Shown here piece by piece: positions 48,071 through 56,949 of a stretch of 64,000 bases of DNA. Origin of the DNA: an uncultured Opitutaceae bacterium (lineage in GTDB: Bacteria; Verrucomicrobiota; Verrucomicrobiia; Opitutales; Opitutaceae); the NCBI GenBank assembly GCA_903919205.1, contig CAIXHE010000063.1, positions 1-64,000 on the forward strand. The letters are read 5' to 3'. The number at the start of each line of letters is the position of its first letter. The first letter of the stretch is position 1. Both the position numbers and the translations under genes were made by a program. The notes beneath the pieces were generated by a model. That model was given only the letters and a program-made list of their open reading frames with translations. It had not been told where the DNA came from and searched no databases.

Positions 48071-48727
48071 ATGCTACGCTCCATCGCCGCCCTTCTCGCA
48101 CTCGCCGCCGCAGCCCCCGTCCACGCCGGGGATCTGGTCCCGCTCAAGGTCGAGCTTCCCAAGCCGCTCTTCGTCGGAACCCCCCGCCCGATCAAGGTCT
48201 CGAACCTGGAGCCGGCCGACGCCGCCAACGCGGCGCCGCTCATGGTGCCGGCGGGCACCGTGCTGCTCTCGCGGGGCAAGCCCGTCACGGGCAGCGACTC
48301 GCTGCCGGTGATAGGGGAGCTCTCGTACTTGACCGACGGGGACAAGTCCGGCTCCGAGGGGGCCTACGTCGAGATGGGTCCCGGCGTGCAGTGGGCCCAG
48401 ATCGACCTCGGGGCTCCCGAGCGGCTGGCGGCCGTCGTCGTGTGGCACTTCCACGCGCAGGCGCGCGTCTACCATGCCGTCGTGGTGCAGGCCTCCGACG
48501 ACCCCGAGTTCAAGAAGGGTGTGACGACCCTCTTCAACAACGACGACACCAACGCGGACGGCCTCGGCAAGGGCGCCGACTACGCGTACATCGAGACCTA
48601 CAAGGGCAAGGTGATGGACGCGAAGGGCGTGACCGCCCGCTACGTGCGCCTCTACAGCAACGGAAACACCTCGGACGACCTCAACCACTACTCGGAGGTC
48701 GAGGTCTACGGTCAGCCGGCCCGCTGA
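48071..48727 (+). CDS. Secreted discoidin (F5/8 type C)-like protein
   Basis: Signal peptide MLRSIAALLALAAAAPVHAG; GVQWAQIDLGAPERLAAVVVWHFHAQARVYHAVVVQASDDPEF...ARYVRLYSNGN. Confidence 0.65.
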   Translation: MLRSIAALLALAAAAPVHAGDLVPLKVELPKPLFVGTPRPIKVSNLEPADAANAAPLMVPAGTVLLSRGKPVTGSDSLPVIGELSYLTDGDKSGSEGAYVEMGPGVQWAQIDLGAPERLAAVVVWHFHAQARVYHAVVVQASDDPEFKKGVTTLFNNDDTNADGLGKGADYAYIETYKGKVMDAKGVTARYVRLYSNGNTSDDLNHYSEVEVYGQPAR

Positions 48728-48754
48728 GCCCGCGCGGGCGTGCGCCCGACCGCC

Positions 48755-50212
48755 ATGCCCCGGACCCCCTCCCGCTGGCTGCCCCTCGCGCTCCTGGCAG
48801 CCGCCGCGCTCTGGGTGCGCTGCGGGGACCTGGGGGCGAGGCCGATGCACGCGGACGAGGCCAACCAGGCCGTCAAGGCGGGCGAGCTCCTGGAGTCCGG
48901 CCGCTACGCCTTCGACCCGGGGGACCACCACGGCCCCCTCCTCTACTATGCGGCACTGCCCGTTGCGTGGCTTCGCGGCCAGCATACGCTCGAGGGCTTG
49001 GACGAGGTGACGGTGCGCCTCGTGCCGGCCCTGGCGGGCGCGGCCGCCGTGCTCCTACTGGGCGCGCTTGCCGGTCCCCTCGGGGCCTGGCCCGCTTTCA
49101 TGGCCGCGGCGTTCCTCGCGGTGTCGCCGCCGGCGGTCTACTACAGCCGCTACTTCATCCAGGAGACGCTGCTCGCCACGCTCACGCTGGCGCTCCTCGT
49201 CAGCGCGCGGGCCTGGTGGGCCTCGGGCCGCCTCCGCTGGGCGCTCCTGGGAGGGGCCTGCGCGGGCCTCATGCAGGCCACCAAGGCGAGCGCGCCGCTC
49301 CTCTGGGCGCTCTCGCTCCTCGCGCTCCTGGCCGCGGGGCCGCTCCCGCGCCTCGCGGGCCCCCGGGGTCCGCGGGTCGGCCTCCTGCTCGCTGCGGCGG
49401 CCGGCCTGGGCGTCGCGTCGCTCTTTTACAGCTCGTTCGGGGCGCACCCCTCCGGCCTCCTGGACGCGATGGGGACCTACCGCTTCGCCGCCAGCCGGCT
49501 GGGCTCGGGCGATACCGGCCACGAGAAGCCCTGGGTCTACTTCCTCAGGCTGCTCACCTGGCAGCGCAGCGGGGGGCTCGTCTTCGAGCAGGCGGGCTTC
49601 TGCGTGCTCGCCCTCGCCGGCGCCGGTGTCGCCGTGGCCTGCGGCGACCGCCTGCTTCGCTGGTCCGCCTGCTACGCCGCCCTGCTGCTCGCCGTGCTCT
49701 CTGCGGTGCCGTACAAGACCCCTTGGCACGTGGTGCACCTGGTGCCGCCGCTCGCGCTGCTTGCGGCCGGCGCCCTCGGCCGCCTGTCGCGGGCTCCGCT
49801 CGGCCGGGTGCTCTCCGCCTCGGCAGCGCTGCTCGTGCTTGGCCTGCTCGCCTTCCAGATGCGCCGGGCCACCCGGTCCTATGCGTCGGACGCGCGAAAC
49901 CCCTATGCCTACGTGCACAGCTCTCCCGACGTCCTGGACTTCCGCGCGCGCGCAAGCGACGCGCTGGCCCGGGACCCGCGCGGCGTGGTGCGCGTCATCA
50001 GCGAGGAGTACTGGCCGCTGCCGTGGTACCTGCGGGGCCTTGGGCGGGTTGGATACTGGACCGCGCCCCCGGCCGACTGCGACGGCGCCCTCGTGATCGC
50101 CTCGGCGGGCCTGGCCGAAGCGGTGCAGGCGCGCCTGCACGGCAGCTACCGCCGCTCGTACCTGGGCCTGCGGCCAGGATTCGCCTGCGTGATCTTCACG
50201 CCCGAGCCATGA
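48755..50212 (+). CDS. TIGR03663/Agl23-like membrane glycosyltransferase
   Basis: RPMHADEANQAVKAGELLESGRYAFDPGDHHGPLLYYAALP; VYYSRYFIQETLLATLTLAL; PYKTPWHVVHL. Confidence 0.8.
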   Translation: MPRTPSRWLPLALLAAAALWVRCGDLGARPMHADEANQAVKAGELLESGRYAFDPGDHHGPLLYYAALPVAWLRGQHTLEGLDEVTVRLVPALAGAAAVLLLGALAGPLGAWPAFMAAAFLAVSPPAVYYSRYFIQETLLATLTLALLVSARAWWASGRLRWALLGGACAGLMQATKASAPLLWALSLLALLAAGPLPRLAGPRGPRVGLLLAAAAGLGVASLFYSSFGAHPSGLLDAMGTYRFAASRLGSGDTGHEKPWVYFLRLLTWQRSGGLVFEQAGFCVLALAGAGVAVACGDRLLRWSACYAALLLAVLSAVPYKTPWHVVHLVPPLALLAAGALGRLSRAPLGRVLSASAALLVLGLLAFQMRRATRSYASDARNPYAYVHSSPDVLDFRARASDALARDPRGVVRVISEEYWPLPWYLRGLGRVGYWTAPPADCDGALVIASAGLAEAVQARLHGSYRRSYLGLRPGFACVIFTPEP

Positions 50213-50910
50213 CGCCGCGCCTCTCCCTGGTCGTGCCCTGCCACAACGAGGCGGGGAACATCCTGCCGCTCGTCGCGTCCGCGGCCGAGGTCCTCTCGGC
50301 GAGGGGCGAGCCCTTTGAGATCATCGTGGTCGACGACGGGAGCACCGACGCGACCGGCAGCGAGATCGCCGAGGCCGCGCGCCGCTGGCCCGGGTGCCGC
50401 GGCCTGCGCCTGCCTACGCGCGCCGGCCAGTCGACCGCGCTGCTCGCGGGGCTCGTGAGCGCCTCGGGCGAGCTCATCCTAACCATGGACGGGGATGGCC
50501 AGAACGACCCCAGGGACCTGCCGGCGCTGATCGACCTGGTGGAATCAGGGGACTGCGACCTGGCGTGCGGCTGGCGGGTCGACAGGCGCGACAGCCGCCT
50601 GCGGCGCGCGATGTCGCGCGTGGCCAACGCGGTCCGCGGCGCCTTCCTCGGCGACGGCGTCCACGACGCGGGCTGCCAGCTGCGGGTGATGCGCCGCGAG
50701 GTGCGCGCGGCCCTCCAGCCGATCGAGCTCCTGCAGGCCTTCATCCCCGCGCTGGCAGCCGCCGGGGGCTTCCGCGTCGGGGAACTGCCCGTGCGCCATC
50801 ATGAGCGGATGAACGGACGCTCCAAGTACGGCCTCGCCCAGCTGTGGTGGAGGCCGGCCGTCGCGATGGTGCGGCTGCGGATCGCGATCGGGAGGGGAGG
50901 CCCGCGATGA
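50209..50910 (+). CDS. GT2 glycosyltransferase
   Basis: LSLVVPCHNEAGNILPLV, IIVVDDGSTDATG, LTMDGDGQNDPRDLPAL; ATGA overlap with upstream gene. Confidence 0.88.
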   Translation: MTPRLSLVVPCHNEAGNILPLVASAAEVLSARGEPFEIIVVDDGSTDATGSEIAEAARRWPGCRGLRLPTRAGQSTALLAGLVSASGELILTMDGDGQNDPRDLPALIDLVESGDCDLACGWRVDRRDSRLRRAMSRVANAVRGAFLGDGVHDAGCQLRVMRREVRAALQPIELLQAFIPALAAAGGFRVGELPVRHHERMNGRSKYGLAQLWWRPAVAMVRLRIAIGRGGPR

Positions 50911-51737
50911 GCCGCCTCGCGTTCCGCCACGAGGCGATGGCCACGTATTTCGAGATCGAGCTGGAGGGGGCCGATCCCGCCTACGGCCGAGCCGCGGCCG
51001 CCGCCGCCTTCCGCGAGCTTGACCGGCTGGAGGGCGAGCTCAGCCGCTACGTGGAGTCGAGCGACATCTCCCGGGCGAACCGGCTCGCGGCGGGCGCCTC
51101 GACGGTGATCGGCGACGACGCGATGGAGTGCCTGCTGGTAGCAGCGGGCGTGGCCGCCTCCACCGGGCGCGCGTTCGACCCGGCCTACGCCTCGGGCCCG
51201 GGCGAGTCGGGGGCGCCCGCCTTCGCCCTGGATCCCGCGGCGCACGTGCTGACGGCGAGGAGCTCGCCGCTGCGCCTCGACCTTGGTGCGGTGGGCAAGG
51301 GCTTCGCGCTCGACCGGCTGGCCGGCGTCCTTCGCGAATGGGGCGTCGGTTCGGCCCTGCTCAACAGCGGGGGAAGCACGGCGCTTGCGCTCGGCTCGCG
51401 GGGGGCCGAGGGAGGGTGGGCGGTCGCGATGGGCGAGGCGCCCCACCGCAGGCAGCTGCGGCTGCGGGGGACGGCGCTCAGCGGCTCGGGCGTGGCTGTC
51501 AAGGGGGCGCACGTCGTCGACCCGCGGAGCGGACGTGCGGCGACGCGCGCCGAGCGGGCGTGGGCGCACGCCCCCAATGCCGCCCTGGCCGACGCGCTCT
51601 CGACGGCCTTCTTCGTGATGAGCGACGCCGAGGTGGCCGCGTTCTGCGCGGAGCACGAGGGGGTCGGCGCCGCCCTTGCGCGGCCCGACGGGAGCCTCGC
51701 CCTCCACGGGACGCTGGCCGCGGGGCCCTACGAGTAG
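50907..51737 (+). CDS. FAD:protein FMN transferase (ApbE-like)
   Basis: MATYFEIELEG, ELDRLEGELSRYVESSDISRANRLA, LRLDLGAVGKGFALDRLAGVL, ALLNSGGSTALAL; ATGA overlap with the GT2. Confidence 0.85.
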   Translation: MSRLAFRHEAMATYFEIELEGADPAYGRAAAAAAFRELDRLEGELSRYVESSDISRANRLAAGASTVIGDDAMECLLVAAGVAASTGRAFDPAYASGPGESGAPAFALDPAAHVLTARSSPLRLDLGAVGKGFALDRLAGVLREWGVGSALLNSGGSTALALGSRGAEGGWAVAMGEAPHRRQLRLRGTALSGSGVAVKGAHVVDPRSGRAATRAERAWAHAPNAALADALSTAFFVMSDAEVAAFCAEHEGVGAALARPDGSLALHGTLAAGPYE

Positions 51738-53149
51738 AGGAAGCTCGGCAGCGCCGCCGAGACGGCGGGGGTCGACAGGCGGCGGAACTTGCCGGGGTTG
51801 AGGAGTCCCTTGGGGTCGGCCTCCCCCTTCAGGCCCGCCTTCAGCTCGAGCACGTTGTCGTGGGCCGCCTCCTCGATGTAGCAGGTGTGCGGGTTGTTGC
51901 TCGCGATGCCGAGCTCGCCGGCGTACGCGATCACCTCGCGCAGGCGGTCCTCGCTCACGAACCTCACGACCGGGATCAGCACCGCCTTCACCTCGCCGAA
52001 CTCGCCGCTGGCCTTGTGGCCGCGAACGAACTCGAAGTGGAGGTGGATGTCGCCCGGGAAGCGGGCCTTCAGCTTCGCGGACTGCTCGGCGAAGTTCGGG
52101 CCCATTCCGAGCTGCAGGAACGTGTGGCCGGGGTGGCTCTTGAGCATCCAGAGCGTGCTGTGGTTCCAGCCGTACTCCATGATCATCGGCTGGCTCTTCG
52201 GGTCCTTGTGCGGGATCACGTGCGTCACCTTCAGGCCGCGCTGCTTCGCCTCGTCGACGATCTGGGGGGTGGCGGACTGGTCGACCTCGAGGAAGATGAG
52301 GGAATGGCCCCCCGGCAGCCACTTGCGCAGGGGCTTGAAGCTCTCGCCAAAGGAGGGTTCGAGGAGCGACACCAGCCGCTTGGGGATCGCGTCGTCATAC
52401 GCCACCCTGGAGCAGAAGGCGGTCACCGCCGCCCAGTCGGTCCCAGCCACGATGATCTGGTCCCACTTGCGGGCGGGCGCGAGGCGGAGTTGGAGCTCGG
52501 TGATCACCCCGTTTGTCCCGTAGGCGTGGAATGCCTTGAGCGCCTCCTCCTCCTCGAGCACGAGCTCGCGCGGCTCGGCCTCGAGGGTCAGAAGCTTGAT
52601 GCGCTTGATGGTCCCCTGGTCGCGGAGGCCCCCCCACGTGATCGATCCTATGCCGGCGCTTCCGCCCGCGATGAAGCCTCCCACGGTGGACTTGACCCAG
52701 GTCGACGGCACGCAGCGCATCTCCCATCCCCGGGTCCTCACGGCGCGCTCCAGGTTGATCACGCGCACCCCCGGCTCCACCGTGGCCACGCCGTCGGCTA
52801 TCTCGAGGATCCGGTCGATGCCCGTGATGTCGATCACCAGGCCGCCGCAGAGGGGGATGCACTGCCCGTAGTTGCCGGTGGCGCCCCCGCGCACGGTGAC
52901 GGGCAGGTCGTTGCGGTAGGCGAGGGCCAGCACCTCGCGCAGCGTCTCCACGCTGTCGACCTTGACCGCGGCCGAGGCGCGGCGCGGCTCGAGGCGGTCC
53001 TTGAGCACGGGGGAGTACCAGTAGCAGTCCTTGGAGAGTGACTCGACCTCACCCTCCGCCGTGATGACCTGGTCGGTGCCGACCAGGGCAGATAATTCCT
53101 GTACGACCGTGGGGGACACGGCCACGAAACCCGGAGTGAGCGTGGTCAT
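51728..53149 (-). CDS. FAD-binding (PCMH-type) oxidoreductase
   Basis: LPVTVRGGATGNYGQCIPLCGGLVIDITGIDRI...ATVEPGVRVINLE; VGGFIAGGSAGIGSITWGG. ATG at 53149. Confidence 0.8.
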   Translation of the reverse strand: MTTLTPGFVAVSPTVVQELSALVGTDQVITAEGEVESLSKDCYWYSPVLKDRLEPRRASAAVKVDSVETLREVLALAYRNDLPVTVRGGATGNYGQCIPLCGGLVIDITGIDRILEIADGVATVEPGVRVINLERAVRTRGWEMRCVPSTWVKSTVGGFIAGGSAGIGSITWGGLRDQGTIKRIKLLTLEAEPRELVLEEEEALKAFHAYGTNGVITELQLRLAPARKWDQIIVAGTDWAAVTAFCSRVAYDDAIPKRLVSLLEPSFGESFKPLRKWLPGGHSLIFLEVDQSATPQIVDEAKQRGLKVTHVIPHKDPKSQPMIMEYGWNHSTLWMLKSHPGHTFLQLGMGPNFAEQSAKLKARFPGDIHLHFEFVRGHKASGEFGEVKAVLIPVVRFVSEDRLREVIAYAGELGIASNNPHTCYIEEAAHDNVLELKAGLKGEADPKGLLNPGKFRRLSTPAVSAALPSFLYS

Positions 53150-53357
53150 GGACCCTGAGGCTAGCTGTGGCCGACACCCCCTCAACCGCAATGCCTGCGC
53201 GCGGATTGCCATAAACTGAGCATGGATGAACCGGACAATCGGCGCGCGCGGGCAATCTCTGCGGCGGCGCCGCCGTGTCAGCCGGTTGACGGGATGCCCG
53301 CTTTTGTGTCCTCTGGCCCGTCGCCCCCATGAACCCAGGCCCCGCAGCTACCCCGAC

Positions 53358-54188
53358 ATGACGCTCCGCGACCAGCATGTGCTCGTCACGGGAGGCTCGA
53401 GCGGGATAGGCCTGGCGATCGCTCGCAGGTGCGCGCTCGCGGGTGCCAGGGTGAGCCTGCTGGCCCGCGACCCTGCGAAGCTCGCGTCCGCGGCCGAGTC
53501 CATTCGCGCGGCCGCGCCGGGCGCCAGGGTGGCCGTGGCCTCCGCGGATGTGTCGGCGGAGCCCCAGGTGCTCCCGGCCCTCGCGTTGCTTCAGTCCGAG
53601 CTCGGGCCGGTGGACGTGCTGGTCGCCTCCGCGGGCGTGTCGATGCCCGGGTACTTCGAGGAGATCCCCGTGGAGGTGTTCGAGCGCAGCATGGCCGTCA
53701 ACTATCTCGGGGTCGTCTATCCGGCGAAGGCCCTGGTGCCCGGGATGAGGCAGCGCCGCCGCGGCGCCATCGTCATCATCTCATCGGGGGTCGGGCTCGT
53801 CGGCATCTTCGGCTACACGCCCTACGCCCCGACCAAGTTCGCCCTACGCGGCCTCGCCGAGTCGCTTCGCTCCGAGCTGCGCTCGAGCGGGGTCGGGGTG
53901 ACGATCGTCTATCCCCCGGACACGCAGACCCCGCAGCTCGAGCAGGAGAACGCCACGAAGCCCGCCGAGACACGCGCCCTGACCGCAGCCGGCGGTACAT
54001 GGACCGCAGACGCGGTGGCCCGCGCCGCGGTCACCGGCCTCGAGCGCGGCCGCTTTGCCGTCACTCCCGGCCTCTCCATGACCGCGCTCGGGGCCTTCCA
54101 CAGCGTCCTCGGCCCCCTGATTCGCTGGGGCTGTGACCGAATCGCCCAGCGTGCTCGCGCGGTGCATGGCAAGGGTGGTCCCGCATGA
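53358..54188 (+). CDS. Short-chain dehydrogenase resembling 3-ketodihydrosphingosine reductase (KDSR)
   Basis: VLVTGGSSGIGLAIARRCALAGARVSLLARD; GYTPYAPTKFALRGLAESLRSELRSSGVGVTIVYPPDTQTPQLEQENATKPAETRAL. Confidence 0.75.
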   Translation: MTLRDQHVLVTGGSSGIGLAIARRCALAGARVSLLARDPAKLASAAESIRAAAPGARVAVASADVSAEPQVLPALALLQSELGPVDVLVASAGVSMPGYFEEIPVEVFERSMAVNYLGVVYPAKALVPGMRQRRRGAIVIISSGVGLVGIFGYTPYAPTKFALRGLAESLRSELRSSGVGVTIVYPPDTQTPQLEQENATKPAETRALTAAGGTWTADAVARAAVTGLERGRFAVTPGLSMTALGAFHSVLGPLIRWGCDRIAQRARAVHGKGGPA

Positions 54189-54204
54189 GCTCCCGGGCCG
54201 GGGC

Positions 54205-55308
54205 TCAGTCGAGGAGGACCTCGTAGACCTCGACCAGGGCTGTGCCGGTGTCGCCGCTCGCGCCCTCGACCACCGCGGTGTACGAACCGGCCTCGAGCTG
54301 GATCAGGATCGCGTCGTCGCCGGCGCTCGGGGGCGCTAGCTTCGTGGCCTCGATCTGGGTCACGAGGCTAGGGTCCGACTGGTTCTGCCAGCCGGTGTTC
54401 GAGGCCTGGGCCGTCTGTCCCCTGTAGAGCGTCACGGTCGGGTCTGGAACGGGGGAGGTGACGCCATAGTTCGCCAGTCCCGGGCCCATCACCCTGACGA
54501 GCACGAGCTTCGGGCCGCCCTCGACCACGAAGCCGCCGATCAGCACATTCTGGCCGGTGCCCACGAATCCTCGCGTCGATACGTTGCCCAGGCGATTCGC
54601 GGCCGCGTCGCGGAAGGCGGTGAAGCTGAAGGAGCCGGCGTCGTCCGTGAACGTCCCCGCCATCGTGAAGGCGTTCGTCGTGAAGGATCCCGAGGCGGCC
54701 GTGCCTTTTACCGTCGTGAACTGGAGCGTGCCGCCGGCGTCGGTTGAGTCGGGCGTGACGGTTCCGATGCCGCCGGTGTAGGTCCCCGGGGAGGTCGCGT
54801 GGATCACGTAGAGATTGTTGTTGGCGTCGACAATCAGGGTCAGGTTGCCCGTGGCCGAGGATGCCTCGTTCGAGGCGCGCCCGGAGAAGCGGCCGTTGAT
54901 GATCGACACGCCGCCCGAGTTATTCGCTCCGAACCAGACGCTCCTCGGGGCGGTGAACCCCACGGGGGCCGACCAGCTCGGGCTGCTGACCGAACCGGTG
55001 ATCGTGGCCGAGGCCCCGGTCGCGGAGAGGTTGCCGGTGACGCCGTAGCCGATCTCGCCCGTGATCGTGAAGTTGCCCGAGGCGTCGATCGTCGTCGTGG
55101 CCTTGCCCACCTGCTGCTGGCCGGTGTCGAAGAGGAAGGCGTCGAGCGAGTTGTTGTCGTGGACCGCGATCACCGCGGTGACGCTCGTGTTGATCGGCGT
55201 CGTGTAGATGCCGCGCAGGCTCACCTGCGCGGAGGCGTTGCTCAGAGCGGCTGCGGTGAAGGCGAGGAGGGCGCCCGCCGCGTGCTTCCAGGAGTTCATG
55301 GGTGTCAT
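54205..55308 (-). CDS. Secreted protein with Opitutaceae-style C-terminal domain
   Basis: Signal peptide; NVSTRGFVGTGQNVLIGGFVVEGGPKLVLVRVMGPGLANYGVTSPVPDPTVTLY... C-terminal motif. Confidence 0.65.
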   Translation of the reverse strand: MTPMNSWKHAAGALLAFTAAALSNASAQVSLRGIYTTPINTSVTAVIAVHDNNSLDAFLFDTGQQQVGKATTTIDASGNFTITGEIGYGVTGNLSATGASATITGSVSSPSWSAPVGFTAPRSVWFGANNSGGVSIINGRFSGRASNEASSATGNLTLIVDANNNLYVIHATSPGTYTGGIGTVTPDSTDAGGTLQFTTVKGTAASGSFTTNAFTMAGTFTDDAGSFSFTAFRDAAANRLGNVSTRGFVGTGQNVLIGGFVVEGGPKLVLVRVMGPGLANYGVTSPVPDPTVTLYRGQTAQASNTGWQNQSDPSLVTQIEATKLAPPSAGDDAILIQLEAGSYTAVVEGASGDTGTALVEVYEVLLD

Positions 55309-55365
55309 GGGGGATGATGGATGTGACTCCCCCCAGAGACGCCCGCTGCATGCGGCGGTTACACC

Positions 55366-56748
55366 CTACTGGGACGTCAGCGGTCCGAGATGGCTGCCGA
55401 CCTTCTGCATCGCTCGGTCGAGCCCCTGCGTGAGCGTGGCCCAGTCGCCGAGCGTGGCGTCTGCGGGGAGAGCCACCTCCTCGTGGGTCCCCGAAACGGC
55501 GATCGGCGTCCACGGGAGCGCCGGAGCGAGCGACTCGACCAGGGCCTTCTGGCCGTACAGCGGGCGGCCGCCGACCATCACCATCCTCACGTCCGCAGGC
55601 CCCGAGCGAACGAGCGCATGGTAGGCATCGCCGCGGGCCGCCCGCACAACGAGCACGTCGGCCATGAACCCGGTTCTGAGCTCGCCCACCTTGTCGCCGG
55701 CTCCCGCCAGTGCGGCGGGCACCGAGGTGGCCATGCGCACGAGCTGCGCGTCCGTGAAGAGGGGCTTGGGAAGCGCCGCATTCCAGCGGGCCGCGTAGGC
55801 GAGCTCCTCAAGCATGCCGTCGCTGCCCGTCGGGCTCCAGTCCGGGGCGATCGAGATCGTGACGCCTGCCTCGCTAGCTGCGGCGACGTCGGCCGTTGCA
55901 CCGTACAGCTCGAAGTTGCTGCGCGGCGACCACACGAGACCCACGCCCGCCCGGTGCATCTCCTCAAACTGCTCCCGGTGCAGGGCCACCCCGTGGATTA
56001 GGGTGACGCCCGGCATCAGGAGGCCGCGCGCCTTCAGGATGCGGTATTCCATCGCCGAACTGGCGTCGTGCGGGCTTCCCTCGGCGAGGTGGATCAGCAG
56101 GCTCCTGAGCCGGCCGCTCGCCAGGTCGGCGCGGATCTCCTCGACGGTGGACTGCGGGAGGACGAGGGGGAAGACCTCATAGCGCACGGGCTCGGGCGTG
56201 CCGTCGGGGTACAGCCGCGAGCCGAGGTCGAGCATGCGCATCATGCCGGGGTAGGGTGGCGCGAACCCGGGCCCGAGGTCGTTCGCGTAGAGGCCGGCGA
56301 GCGACGTTGCGCCGCCGGCGATCGCCTTGACTTCGGCGTACCGGGCCATGGCCGGCCCGTGTCCGCCGCTGATCAGGGTCGCATGCGGCCCGGCGAGGGC
56401 CGAGAGGTAGGCCGGCAACTGTTGCCACTCGTAGCGATTGGGGAACACGGTTCCCGCGCTCCAGCGGGGAAATACATCCCAGGTGAGGTGATTGTGCAGG
56501 TCGATGAGGCCCGGCAGCACGATGCCCCCCGTCTCGACGACCCGTAGGCCGTCCGGAAACGGCGGCCGAAGCACGGACTCGATCCGCTCGCCCGAGATGA
56601 CAACCGCCCCGTCGGAGAGGACGCCCTCGGGGGTCACGATCTCGCCGCGGAGGGCGAAGCGGTCCGCACCCGAGGCGCTGGCGGTGACGACGGCGAAGGC
56701 CGCCCAAGCAAGGAGGAGGCAGGACGACCTTTGGCAGGCACGCATCAT
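55366..56748 (-). CDS. Secreted amidohydrolase
   Basis: GGIVLPGLIDLHNHLTWDVFP metal-binding motif; LLIHLAEGS; LIHGVAL; ISIAPDWSPTGSDGMLEEL; signal peptide after ATG 56748. Confidence 0.85.
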   Translation of the reverse strand: MMRACQRSSCLLLAWAAFAVVTASASGADRFALRGEIVTPEGVLSDGAVVISGERIESVLRPPFPDGLRVVETGGIVLPGLIDLHNHLTWDVFPRWSAGTVFPNRYEWQQLPAYLSALAGPHATLISGGHGPAMARYAEVKAIAGGATSLAGLYANDLGPGFAPPYPGMMRMLDLGSRLYPDGTPEPVRYEVFPLVLPQSTVEEIRADLASGRLRSLLIHLAEGSPHDASSAMEYRILKARGLLMPGVTLIHGVALHREQFEEMHRAGVGLVWSPRSNFELYGATADVAAASEAGVTISIAPDWSPTGSDGMLEELAYAARWNAALPKPLFTDAQLVRMATSVPAALAGAGDKVGELRTGFMADVLVVRAARGDAYHALVRSGPADVRMVMVGGRPLYGQKALVESLAPALPWTPIAVSGTHEEVALPADATLGDWATLTQGLDRAMQKVGSHLGPLTSQ

Positions 56749-56949
56749 CGAGCGATGCAACGTCGGGGCCCAGCGGGGGCCAGCCAAATCGGAGGCCTGC
56801 ACAGTCCCGAACACCCCGAAGCCGGGGCCCTCGATGCCGATAGTTGCGTGAGCGCCTGATGGGGAGGGTGTTCCGTGCGACTTTATCGGGGAGGACACAG
56901 CGGCTCACGTCACTGGTAATCTGTTGCCTGCGGGTGTATAAAGGCGGGC

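Noticed and set aside
51128-53041. 637-aa plus-strand ORF
   Set aside because: Out-of-frame with apbE and antisense to the FAD oxidase; no motif support.
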